A stretch of DNA of 64,000 nt from Atopsyche davidsoni (taxonomy: Eukaryota > Arthropoda > Insecta > Trichoptera > Hydrobiosidae). Position numbers and translations under genes: made by a program. This document shows, in pieces, positions 14,513-23,397 of the stretch. The notes beneath the pieces were generated by a model, which had not been told where the DNA came from, did not search any database, and saw only the letters and a program-made list of their open reading frames with translations. The DNA lies in the NCBI GenBank assembly GCA_022113835.1, contig JAILWY010000009.1, forward strand, positions 409,501 through 473,500. Direction: 5' to 3'. Positions within the stretch are counted from its first letter, which is position 1; the number at the start of each line of letters is the position of its first letter.

Positions 14513-14900
14513 GGGTGATGATTGAACTGTCACTGGATTATTGTTCGCGGCCGCCAGGTGGCGGATCCTCACCCCAGCTCGACACTTCCTGTCACCACCC
14601 CCACCCCCACCCCACTCCACCTCTGCCCCCGCCCCCAGCCCCTGAAGCTCTCCCTCTTACAGCGAGGAACACACAAGACACTGTCTCCACCAAATCTCGT
14701 CATCGCTTTACTTCTGTGACGGAGATATGTCCAAATATTGCGATTAATATGTAAGCACATTTTTGCGCGCATAAATTTTCTTAAAAACTATGAAAATCGC
14801 GTTAAAAATATGCAAAACTATAGTTATTGTCATAAAACTTACTATTATCGAATATTCATATCTAATCCTAAAATAGATCATTCCATCGTTTAAATAATTA

Positions 14901-15588
14901 TCTACTATAATAATAGCCATTGTGTGTGTGTGTGTATGTTTCATTTTTTGCTTCTCTATAGAATATCTTAAAAGATACAACGCTGATTTTTTGCACGTAA
15001 CGATTTTTCCGCAGCTATGTGCCGAATTTCAAGACGATAGGATAATATTTTTATTCATAAACTAATTTAATTAAACTATAAAATATGCTCTAGCGAGTTT
15101 CAATATGTACGAATTATAGGATTTTATTGTTCAACACGAGAATTTCAAATTTAGAACTTTTACAAAAAAACAAATTTTGATGCTTCTTAGAAATTTTCAG
15201 TTTATGTCAGCTTGACACAAGTACCAATTTTATTTTTTTATCGAAATTGCGTTAGAAATTATTAATCACATCATTAATAACTTAAAATGCCTCCTTAAAA
15301 AATAACGCCGTCTAAGCACAGCAAACGTAATTAAAAAAGAATAGCACAATTGAACGTGATAAAGACTGCATCTAATAAAGAACAGTGCAGTGAAAGTAAT
15401 TCGTTGTTTGTGACACGAAATGTGATATTTCCTAGAATGGCTTTGCTTTCGAAATTAATATCCGGTTATTCAAAATATATGTGTACAAAATGAAATCAAA
15501 TATTCATCTAATTGTCAGCCAAACATATGTTCAAACACTATTGCATCGTTCATCGAATACGTCATTTTATGACGGGCTACATTTCTAG
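14901..15588 (+). mobile_element. non-autonomous Helitron (copy 2, longest)
   Basis: Starts tctactataataatagcc after an A and ends ctag before a T. The 3' hairpin (cgtca-tttta-tgacg) is at 15560-15574. The 688 bp include a TG microsatellite near the start and about 450 bp of interior that recurs in the copy at 48495-49126. No Rep or helicase coding is present, so it is a passenger of an autonomous Helitron. Confidence 0.8.
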
Positions 15589-15595
15589 TTATTTT

Positions 15596-15740
15596 ATATT
15601 TAAGAAATTCAATATTTTTGACAGAGAGTACTTGGTGGAATTCCATTGTAATATTTTTGAATAAAATACTTGTGTGATTTTCCACATTTTTGTTTTTATT
15701 AGTGACCGGTTTCGCCAACCTTTCATGTTACACCAAACAT
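15596..15740 (+). repeat. dispersed repeat with ACCGGTTT core, copy B
   Basis: Same order of words as copy A (gagagtacttgg, gaattccatt, gtgaccggtttcgcc, cctttcatgtt), starting only a few bases after the Helitron end at 15588. At 48416-48494 a member of this family abuts another copy of the same Helitron, on the other side. Confidence 0.7.
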
Positions 15741-16125
15741 TTCACCAAACCTTTCACCAAATATGACGCAAATTCAGCTTTCGACCTCCAACTAAATAAT
15801 CCATATATTACACGAAAAGAATAATCAGACAGGGCAGTTCCAAGATTCTGGGGATCACGTCATTGAGTGTCAGTGCTTTTTCCAAGATTATATATTATCA
15901 AAAATACCATGTACTGCAAAGAAAATTAATATCATGACTTCAAAATATTATTAAGGATAATTATCATGTAAAGTGTGAACAATATTGGTTCAGGTAGGCG
16001 AACCGGAGTGACTGCCCGGCGCGAGGCGAAGAGGACTTCCCTCGGAGGATTTTCCGTCCCTGTAAACTTGTAGATACTATAAATTTTGCATATTATAGCA
16101 CATAATTGATATAACCTATAACATT
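15741..16125. other. AT-rich flank of the LTR element
   Basis: No gene is seen. The last five bases (acatt, 16121-16125) are the left copy of the target duplication of the LTR element. Confidence 0.6.
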
Positions 16126-16558
16126 TGTACGATTTTAAGAATGGTACCACCATCTATGTTTGGTTGGTAGTATGAGCTATCAAAGTGGTGATAGCTCAGG
16201 GAACTGTTTTGCGAGCCATGTGACATATGAGTCATATGACGGCGAATTTATGGCCTAGAGAGGGGGGGGCAGTGGCGTATAAAAGAGCGGGCTGGCCTGC
16301 AGCTCGCTCTCTTTTTCTCTCTATTTCTCTATATTCTCAGTTCTTCCCTATTCTCTTATTGTTAAGTGATATTTATATTGTAATAAAAACGGAAATCATA
16401 AAATCCGAATTTTATTGAAGAACGAGACGTGCATCATAACCTTAAAGTAAAGGATAACGACCATTAATCCCGGTCGAGTAACGAGCCGAAGATCGTACAT
16501 GTGTGGGCTGAATTTACAACTCAGCGGGATCCACGCATGCTGCGGATCGGCGCGTCCA
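16126..16558 (+). repeat. 5' LTR
   Basis: 433 bp, starting tgtacgattttaag and ending tcca. Reading base by base against the 3' LTR, I find no difference until the last four bases (tcca here, aaca there). It contains a TATA box, a pyrimidine-rich stretch (16307-16360) and an AATAAA at 16382-16387. The 63-residue ORF inside each LTR is identical only because the LTRs are identical. Confidence 0.92.
16278..16285 (+). promoter_or_regulatory. LTR TATA box
   Basis: tataaaag in the 5' LTR, repeated at 20378-20385 in the 3' LTR. A start site about 30 bp downstream would fall in the pyrimidine-rich stretch. A TCAGT initiator-like word lies further on, at about 16337-16341. The AATAAA at 16382 would then lie in the R region. 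Confidence 0.65.
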
Positions 16559-16576
16559 TGGTCCTTCGAACTCAGA
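16559..16576 (+). other. candidate primer-binding site
   Basis: The sequence immediately after the LTR begins tggtccttcgaac. TGG is expected opposite the CCA end of a tRNA primer. I cannot assign the tRNA from the sequence, so the call rests on position and the TGG. Confidence 0.5.
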
Positions 16577-17178
16577 TGTTGGAACAGTTTGTAACTGCAT
16601 CAGGATGTCCCAAAACAAGACATCGTAACCGGAGCAGCGCAGTGCACGCATCATGATCAGACGAGTCATCACCAGGAGCCAGACGAGTGGAAGTCGAACT
16701 GAACGTGAGTACCGATCTCCTTGTATCACGTCCTATCATCGGAAATAATGCAATCTCATTATTGTCAGCATCGGACTTCCCGTCATTAGTTTTTTGTAAT
16801 CAGTAGGTAGGTGATAGTTTTTTGAACAAGTGCACGTCGTTAGTTGAATTTATTGTTTTTAAAAAGTTTTAAGGTTAAAATGTATATGTTCGTCTCTCGT
16901 CGATAATTTTAAATGTTACAAAGTAAGTAGGTAGAACACGTGGAGCACGTGTAGATAATTATTTGGATCAATGCTTTGGTTAAAGAAATGTCATAATTAG
17001 AACACAGATGACGTTCGCGTAAGCGTGGCAAAATTCAAAAATTTTATTATATTATTTTTAAAAAAAATATTATATTAGTTGGAACATAAATAACTAATAT
17101 AACGGAAATTAAGTAAAAATAAAGTAAAGGACTCGGTGATTATTAAAATAATAACGGATTCATTTGTCAATTTTAAAA

Positions 17179-19407
17179 ATGGCGGAATTAAAAGAACTCA
17201 TAATGAAGCGAAGATGTATTATGGGCCAAATAACGAGTTGTGGTAGTTACTTCGCTTCAGAATCCAGTAGCCTAGCACAAATACCTTTAAGATTGAAAAA
17301 AATGGAAGAATGTTACGAGGAGATCTATAAGATACAATCGAAAATAGAGTCAATCTCAGGTGTTGACGATGACGAATGGGAAACAATTGATGCCGCGTAC
17401 TATGATACAATAGCGTTAGGGAAGAAGAGATTTAAAGGATTAGAGCCACCAGTTAAAGGAATAACCGGTGTGAAGGCGGTCGTCAAGTTAGAGCGACCGC
17501 AGCCAGGATTATTTCCTGGAGTTGAGGAAGGGAACCGCGTCGTCAAGTTAGAGCGACCGCAGCCAGGATTATTTCCTGGAGTTGAGGAAGGGAACCGCGT
17601 CGTCAAGTTAGAGCGACCGCAGCCAGGATTATTTCCTGGAGCTGAGGAAGGGAACCGCGTCGTCAAGTTAGAGCGACCGCCGCCAGGATTATTTCCTGGA
17701 GTTGAGGAAGGGAACCGCGTCGTCAGGTTAGAGCGACCGCAGCCAGGATTATTTCCTGGAGTTGAGGAAGGGAACCGAGTCGTCAAGTTAGAGCGACCGC
17801 AGCCAGGATTATTTTCTGGAGTTGAGGAAGGGAACCGAGTCGTCAAGTTAGAGCGACCGCAGCCAGGATTATTTCCTGGAGTTGAGGAAGGGAACCGCGT
17901 CGTCAAGTTAGAGCGACCGCCGCCAGGATTATTTCCTGGAGTTGAGGAAGGGAACCGCGTCGTCAGGTTAGAGCGACCGCAGCCAGGATTATTTCCTGGA
18001 GTTGAGGAAGGGAACCGAGTCGTCAAGTTAGAGCGACCGCAGCCAGGATTATTTCCTGGAGTTGAGGAAGGGAACCGCGTCGTCAAGTTAGAGCGACCGC
18101 AGCCAGGATTATTTCCTGGAGTTGAGGAAGGGAACCGCGTCGTCAAGTTAGAGCGACCGCAGCCAGGATTATTTCCTGGAGTTGAGGAAGGGAACCGCGT
18201 CGTCAGGTTAGAGCGACCGCAGCCAGGATTATTTTCTGGAGTTGAGGAAGGGAACCGAGTCGTCAAGTTAGAGCGACCGCAGCCAGGATTATTTCCTGGA
18301 GTTGAGGAAGGGAACCGCGTCGTCAAGTTAGAGCGACCGCCGCCAGGATTATTTCCTGGAGTTGAGGAAGGGAACCGCGTCGTCAAGTTAGAGCGACCGC
18401 CGCCAGGATTATTTCCTGGAGTTGAGGAAGGGAACCGCGTCGTCAAGTTAGAGCGACCGCAGCCAGGATTATTTCCTGGAGTTGAGGAAGGGAACCGCGT
18501 CGTCAGGTTAGAGCGACCGCAGCCAGGATTATTTCCTGGAGTTGAGGAAGGGAACCGCGTCGTCAAGTTAGAGCGACCGCAACCAGGATTATTTCCTGGA
18601 GTTGAGAAAGGGGACTGCGTTGTCAAGTTGGAACGATCGCAGAACGGCTTTCAGAGGAAGGCCAGAGAGATGGGCCGAGCGCCATCTCAAAAAGACTGCG
18701 TCGTCAGGTTAGAACGACCGCAAGAAACGGAAGCGGTGTCAAAACAAGATGACGGTTCATCATGTGTAGTGGCGCCAGCAAAGCGACATTTTTCATTAAA
18801 GGAAAAAAGTCGAAATTTAAGAGAAACATATCTTGCGGTTAGAAAAAGATTTCTCGACTTAGAACTTCGGACTCAAGATAATAAAAGGAGAGTAGAATAT
18901 TCAATATTCAGGTTAGGACATTTGCTGGAGTGCGACCCTCCCAGTGAAGATGAGTTCGTATCATCTTTACCTCGTCATGCGGCGTACAAACAGTTAACTG
19001 TTTGTACACCGCACGTTGTACGTAAGTACAACTACAAGGTTCAGGTAATTTTAAATTCATTCTACGTAGACAAGTTAATTACGGGAACTGACACCATTGA
19101 ACAAGCGAAAAAATTAAAATCGGATTTAGTTGAAATTTTAAGTATTATAGAAAAATCATTAGGTAGTTTCCGACCTCCTTTCCTTAACACCAGCCCATTC
19201 CTGATCGGTACGTCACTAGTAAGCACGCCGCAAAAAGACGTACGGGAGACATCTTTCAATCGACAAGATCGATACAAAATGTTTACACACATGATTTTTT
19301 GTTTTTGGAATCGATGGAAACGGAGTATTTGGGACAACTACAGGAGCGGTCCAAATGGACCAACAAGGGGAGACGAGAGATCCAGCAAGGGGACTTGGTC
19401 ATCCTGA
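17179..19407 (+). CDS. Gag-like repeat protein of a BEL/Pao element, fused to Pol remnants
   Basis: 742 residues from the ATG at 17179; the open frame extends five codons upstream without an ATG. Residues 1-90 resemble the BEL/Pao Gag N-terminal DUF1759 region: a Lys/Arg-rich start, a coiled-coil-like LKKMEECYEEIYKIQSKIE segment and an acidic DDDEWE followed by AYYDTI. Residues 103-482 are 19 copies of a 20-residue unit. The next ~140 residues are charged and helical, with decayed repeat pieces. Around residue 629 is FYVDKLITGTDTIEQAKK, which matches the reverse-transcriptase YVDD region of BEL/Pao, with Lys in place of the second Asp. It then jumps to the start of the integrase C-terminal region (PFLIGTSL to FWNRW) and leaves that frame at about 19315. 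No protease or integrase active site is present. The protein may have a structural Gag role, or be non-functional. Confidence 0.75.
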   Translation: MAELKELIMKRRCIMGQITSCGSYFASESSSLAQIPLRLKKMEECYEEIYKIQSKIESISGVDDDEWETIDAAYYDTIALGKKRFKGLEPPVKGITGVKAVVKLERPQPGLFPGVEEGNRVVKLERPQPGLFPGVEEGNRVVKLERPQPGLFPGAEEGNRVVKLERPPPGLFPGVEEGNRVVRLERPQPGLFPGVEEGNRVVKLERPQPGLFSGVEEGNRVVKLERPQPGLFPGVEEGNRVVKLERPPPGLFPGVEEGNRVVRLERPQPGLFPGVEEGNRVVKLERPQPGLFPGVEEGNRVVKLERPQPGLFPGVEEGNRVVKLERPQPGLFPGVEEGNRVVRLERPQPGLFSGVEEGNRVVKLERPQPGLFPGVEEGNRVVKLERPPPGLFPGVEEGNRVVKLERPPPGLFPGVEEGNRVVKLERPQPGLFPGVEEGNRVVRLERPQPGLFPGVEEGNRVVKLERPQPGLFPGVEKGDCVVKLERSQNGFQRKAREMGRAPSQKDCVVRLERPQETEAVSKQDDGSSCVVAPAKRHFSLKEKSRNLRETYLAVRKRFLDLELRTQDNKRRVEYSIFRLGHLLECDPPSEDEFVSSLPRHAAYKQLTVCTPHVVRKYNYKVQVILNSFYVDKLITGTDTIEQAKKLKSDLVEILSIIEKSLGSFRPPFLNTSPFLIGTSLVSTPQKDVRETSFNRQDRYKMFTHMIFCFWNRWKRSIWDNYRSGPNGPTRGDERSSKGTWSS
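17485..18624 (+). repeat. 19-copy, 60-bp coding minisatellite inside gag
   Basis: Exact 60-bp period without indels, encoding KLERPQPGLFPGVEEGNRVV. Variants are few and recur: K or R at position 1, Q or P at 6, P or S at 11, V or A at 13, and cgc or cga for the Arg codon. The variants come in partly repeating order, the mark of unequal exchange or replication slippage. Decayed copies follow (18625-18730). Because 60 is a multiple of 3 and the unit lacks stops on the other strand, a 408-residue antisense ORF appears (17400-18626), which I treat as a shadow. Confidence 0.97.
18984..19007. repeat. 24-bp perfect palindrome within the ORF
   Basis: The half-site gtacaaacagtt is followed directly by its reverse complement. 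Near-symmetry extends outward (gcgg on the left, ccgc on the right, one base off). It lies just before the reverse-transcriptase remnant and may mark a deletion junction in pol. Confidence 0.9.
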
Positions 19408-19625
19408 AGGAAGACAACGTTCAGCCACTACACTGGCCGATGGGGCGTGTCACGAGCCTACATCCAAGAGCAGACGGCTGTGTGCGAGTAGTTGATATTC
19501 GCACAGCCAAGGGGAGTACTACACGAGTCCACAGAGTTGTTTTGTTGCCAATGGACGACGTAGAAAACAAGTCAGTGGAAGAAAACTCTAAAGTGAACGT
19601 CATCAAAAATGACAAGTGTTTATAA
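19180..19625 (+). pseudogene. remnant of BEL/Pao integrase C-terminal region (DUF5641-like), frameshifted
   Basis: The first part (about 19180-19317) is in frame with the Gag-like ORF. The second part (from about 19317 to the stop at 19623-19625) is in another frame and has the family landmarks: EYLGQLQERSKW, GDLVILKEDN, W-MGRV, HP-DG-VRVVDIRT and a final VVLLPMDD. The two parts meet around 19315, consistent with loss of one base. In intact elements this region closes Pol. Here it is a non-coding relic. Confidence 0.8.
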
Positions 19626-20160
19626 ATCAGTGCTGATGCACTCAGTGCAATCCAAGAGGGATTGGAGACTCATAAGTGGAAAAGGGACCACAGTTTTAGA
19701 TTTATTTTACTTTGTAATTTATTTCATGTTAGGTTAAGCTTTATGATTACGAAATAACGTAACGAAATAACTTTAAAGTGAAACAAACAGTGAACGTCAT
19801 CAAAGATGACAAGTGTTTATAAATCAGTGCTGATGCACTCAGTGCAATCCAAGAGGGATTGGAGACTCATAAGTGGAAAGGGGACCACAGTTTTAGATTT
19901 ATTTTACTTTTGTAATTTATTTCATGTTAGGTTAAGCTTTATGATTACGAAATAACTTTAAAGTGAAACAAACAGTGAACGTCATCAAAGATGACAAGTG
20001 TTTATAAATCAGGTGCTGATGCACTCAGTGAAATTCAGGATGGATTGGAGACCACGGAATGGGCTCCTAAGTGGAAAAAGGACCGCGGTTTTAGTGATTA
20101 TCGTTTTTTGACTTTGTAATTTATTTTCCATGTTAGGTTAAGCTTTATGATTTATGAAAT
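19593..20160 (+). repeat. three direct repeats of about 190 bp before the 3' LTR
   Basis: Copies start gtgaacgtcatcaaa at 19593, 19790 and 19975 (spacings 197 and 185). Each runs through gacaagtgtttataaatc, gctgatgcactcagtg, the ggattggaga region and ttaggttaagctttatga. The first copy overlaps the end of the integrase remnant and its stop codon. Confidence 0.9.
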
Positions 20161-20214
20161 AACGCGGATGTAATGTCGATTAAGGAAGAAAAAACTATGA
20201 GATAGTGATTTCTT

Positions 20215-20225
20215 GGGGGGAAGTA
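20215..20225 (+). other. polypurine tract before the 3' LTR
   Basis: ggggggaagta directly precedes the TG of the 3' LTR. This is the expected place for the plus-strand primer of reverse transcription. Confidence 0.75.
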
Positions 20226-20658
20226 TGTACGATTTTAAGAATGGTACCACCATCTATGTTTGGTTGGTAGTATGAGCTATCAAAGTGGTGATAGCTCAGG
20301 GAACTGTTTTGCGAGCCATGTGACATATGAGTCATATGACGGCGAATTTATGGCCTAGAGAGGGGGGGGCAGTGGCGTATAAAAGAGCGGGCTGGCCTGC
20401 AGCTCGCTCTCTTTTTCTCTCTATTTCTCTATATTCTCAGTTCTTCCCTATTCTCTTATTGTTAAGTGATATTTATATTGTAATAAAAACGGAAATCATA
20501 AAATCCGAATTTTATTGAAGAACGAGACGTGCATCATAACCTTAAAGTAAAGGATAACGACCATTAATCCCGGTCGAGTAACGAGCCGAAGATCGTACAT
20601 GTGTGGGCTGAATTTACAACTCAGCGGGATCCACGCATGCTGCGGATCGGCGCGAACA
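20226..20658 (+). repeat. 3' LTR
   Basis: 433 bp, identical by eye to the 5' LTR over the first 429 bases, ending aaca. It is followed by acatt (20659-20663), the right copy of the target duplication. Confidence 0.92.
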
Positions 20659-22457
20659 ACATTTATAGATTCACCTAGATTTGGACCCAAGCCTCGTGAT
20701 CACATACGATCAAGAAAGCATCAAATCATTAAAAATATTAAAATAACAATACTCGTGTGCGAATGCGTGAAATTGCGTGAAATAATTTTCATTGTGAACT
20801 ACTTCTCTGTAACGAATAATAATAAATCACAAAGTCGCAAAGCAACTATTCGAATATCGCCTAAATATTAAATTAAAAGAGGAAGCCGTGTGTTTCATCA
20901 TAGCTGGGGCGGGAATCAAATAATTCCGACCTGGAAGCCCGAGGGCGGCTCAGCCTCGCCGGAGCCATCGGAAATTAACAATAGGGCGGGAAGTCCGCCC
21001 CCGCCTTCGCTCCCTCCCCCTCGGTAATTCGAAACTGAGCCGCCGCGGATCATGCCGTACCGCCTATTAATTACCACGCAATTATTCGATAAAAGAAGGC
21101 GTTGATGGATGGGAGGTCGATTGTTGTAATTTGCTTATGGATTACATAATAATTTATTACAGGTAATTTTTTGAAATTTATTACATAAAAATAGGGACTA
21201 CTTAGCACGCCTAAATAATTAGATGATAATGAAAGCGCGCGTGCGGGACACCGTTCGTGGCAGACGGAATGCTTATGTGTTATGTTTTAATTTTTATCGA
21301 TATTTGTATATATCGCGTCTTGTATTTTGAAATCCGATATTCCTTGTCGGAAACCGAGAGTGCTAGTCACTATATACCACGAGGAAATTTATTTTTAAAT
21401 AATTTGCCAATAATTTTTTTTTCTGAAAAAATATAAATACCTTATAAAAATATTAAATATCGATGCAATTAGAAAGTTCCCGCGGCCGCTCGGTGCGCAG
21501 CCTGCCGGGAAAAGTTCAGACTTAAAATCTCGAATGGAAAATATTACATTCAATTGCTTTTCAAAAACTTCAAACGCCGTCAAACCGACCCGACAACTTC
21601 AAAACAAACTCGTTTTTAATCCCAAGCCGGACGAGGGGAGTCGAGTCGAGCTGGCAGCGAGCCGGTGCAGCGGTCCACCCGGAAACTTCCAAGATCCGAA
21701 TTGAAAGTCGGAACCGACTCGGAGTTGCTCGCCGTCCCTATTATTCGTCCCCAGCCGATGGATTCCATTGTAATGAGCTGCAATTGAAAGCCGAGCCGAC
21801 GCGGCGGGCTGCGGACTCGGGCCGTCCGCGCGTTTCTTTGGTAAGTTACCTTTGCTTTATTAAATGCAGTCGGCGGTCCTCGCGCCGGGACGGTCCCGCG
21901 CATCGATTGGAATCGGATATTCTGGTGAGCCGCTCTCGTGTGCGGGAGTTGTGCGGGTCAGTTAAGTATTAACGAATCTACTGACGATACAAAATGCAGT
22001 AACGGTAATTTCAATTTGGTTGAATATATTTTTTGTTCGAGTATTTTGTTTATTTTGCTTTTTAATTAACTAAAATGTTATTATTTTTAATAATCTGTGC
22101 GTTGTCGTTTTGCGTACAAAAAAATAATCTGCATTACTCAGGGGAAATCGATATCATTGGCCGTCAGTTACGAAACGTATAAATTTTGCTAGTCGAAACG
22201 ATGAGCACGACTTCCCCCGAGTACTCGACTGCACCGAGGGCTGCTGGGCGCAATGCCGGACGCGCCGCCGCCTGCGCTCTCGCAATAAATTTAAACATTA
22301 TTCTAAATACTCGCTCATTTTGTGAGGCCTTTCTTTTTTAATGTCAAAAAGAAAATGTTGGCATCTGATGTTTGCTTGAAACTAAATAATCACAACATTC
22401 GAATAATGAGTCTCCCCGCGGGAAAGCGCTCTTGACTTACAAAGCCGCGATGGGGGA

Positions 22458-22521
22458 GGGCGGGGGCGGGGGCGGGGGCGGGGGCGGGGGCGGGGGCGGG
22501 GGCGGGGGCGGGGGCGGGGGC
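22458..22521. repeat. hexamer array (GGGGGC)n
   Basis: About eleven uninterrupted copies of gggggc on the plus strand, a strong candidate for G-quadruplex formation. Confidence 0.95.
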
Positions 22522-22894
22522 GCAGGGGACCGAAAAATGCACGCGGATTTGTATGCAAGCGAGTGCACTGCTCGTTAGTTGTCATATTGCAGCTGCGAGG
22601 GCGGGAGCGGGGTCGGAGGCACCAGGGCGGGGGAACGGAACCCCCGATACAAGTTCTCTGTATTTATTACTAGTATTGAACATATTCTTAGTAAAAAAAT
22701 TACTTGTTTCACCGTACTTAAAATATAGCAAAATCTATGTACAGAAAAGTGTGGCAGGAATTTTTTTTTATATCTTTTATGTGATTGACACTAGTGAAAC
22801 AATTCACCTTGTCACGACAGCGTTTTCACGGTTTCAATAATATTTTCAATAAACGTGTAGAATTAATTTATATTTAACTAGTTTTCTTCTTCTA

Positions 22895-23038
22895 GTGTCT
22901 TTTCTCATATGAGTTTGGTGACCATTTCATCGAATTTATTTATATCCTGGGCCAGTCTCACTTACACGGCCGTACTTCCAACATCCAACCTCTAGCGTAA
23001 ATTCCGCATCCCCATAAGATTTCTCCTATTTATTTATT
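22895..23038. repeat. dispersed repeat of unknown class, copy 1
   Basis: Shares gtgaccatttcatc, atcctgggccagtctcactta, cggccgtacttcca and a gcgtaaatt.cgcatcc stretch, in this order, with 47430-47587. Divergence between the copies is moderate. No coding frame is clear; it may be a fragment of a LINE or another element. Confidence 0.75.
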
Positions 23039-23333
23039 AAAATATAGCAAAATAAATGTTTCTATCCGAACACATGAATTGTGTATTCAGCGACTATCAT
23101 TTCGAACATTTACAATTCAGATCCAATCGCCTTCTGCGGAGTGCGGAGTGTACGGAGGGTAAAAAGTGGAGGATGCGCCCTGCTGGGAGGGGATGCTTTA
23201 ATTGAACAAACAGCAACTGTCAACAGACGGTATTGTTTTCGAAAGCACCACCAATTTTTATAATCGTCAATTAACGTTTGGCGTTTGAACTCTCCCCGTT
23301 ATATCTGAACACGCGGCCCCGCGGCCAGCTGCT

Positions 23334-23397
23334 GGGCTGCGGGGCTGCGGGGCTGCGGGGCTGCGGGGCTGCGGGGCTGCGGGGCTGCGGGGCTGCG
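23334..23397. repeat. octamer array (GGGGCTGC)n
   Basis: Eight copies of an 8-bp unit that is the reverse complement, with phase shift, of the unit at 6512-6606. Confidence 0.95.

Larger units (their letters stand above)
16126..20658 (+). mobile_element. defective BEL/Pao-type LTR retrotransposon with repeat-expanded gag
   Basis: A 4533-bp insertion bounded by 433-bp direct repeats exactly 4100 bp apart, beginning TG and ending CA, with a 5-bp duplication acatt on each side (16121-16125 and 20659-20663). It has a candidate primer-binding site right after the 5' LTR and a purine tract right before the 3' LTR. The class comes from the ORF: a BEL/Pao Gag N-terminus (DUF1759-like) and an integrase C-terminal region of the type found in BEL/Pao Pol (DUF5641-like). 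Protease, most of reverse transcriptase, RNase H and the integrase core are missing. LTR identity argues for a recent insertion. It is defective and would need Pol from a related element. Confidence 0.88.

Noticed and set aside
16559..16580. Assigning the primer tRNA from the T-loop-like gttcgaa word in the reversed primer-binding site
   Set aside because: The word is too close to the CCA end for real tRNA geometry, so the resemblance is fortuitous; only position and TGG are used.
17485..18624. CRISPR-like array
   Set aside because: Copies are directly adjacent with no spacers, lie inside a coding frame, and the genome is eukaryotic.
17400..18626. 408-codon antisense ORF across the 60-bp array
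   Set aside because: It exists only because the 60-bp unit has no stop in that frame; it ends where the array ends and has no domain.
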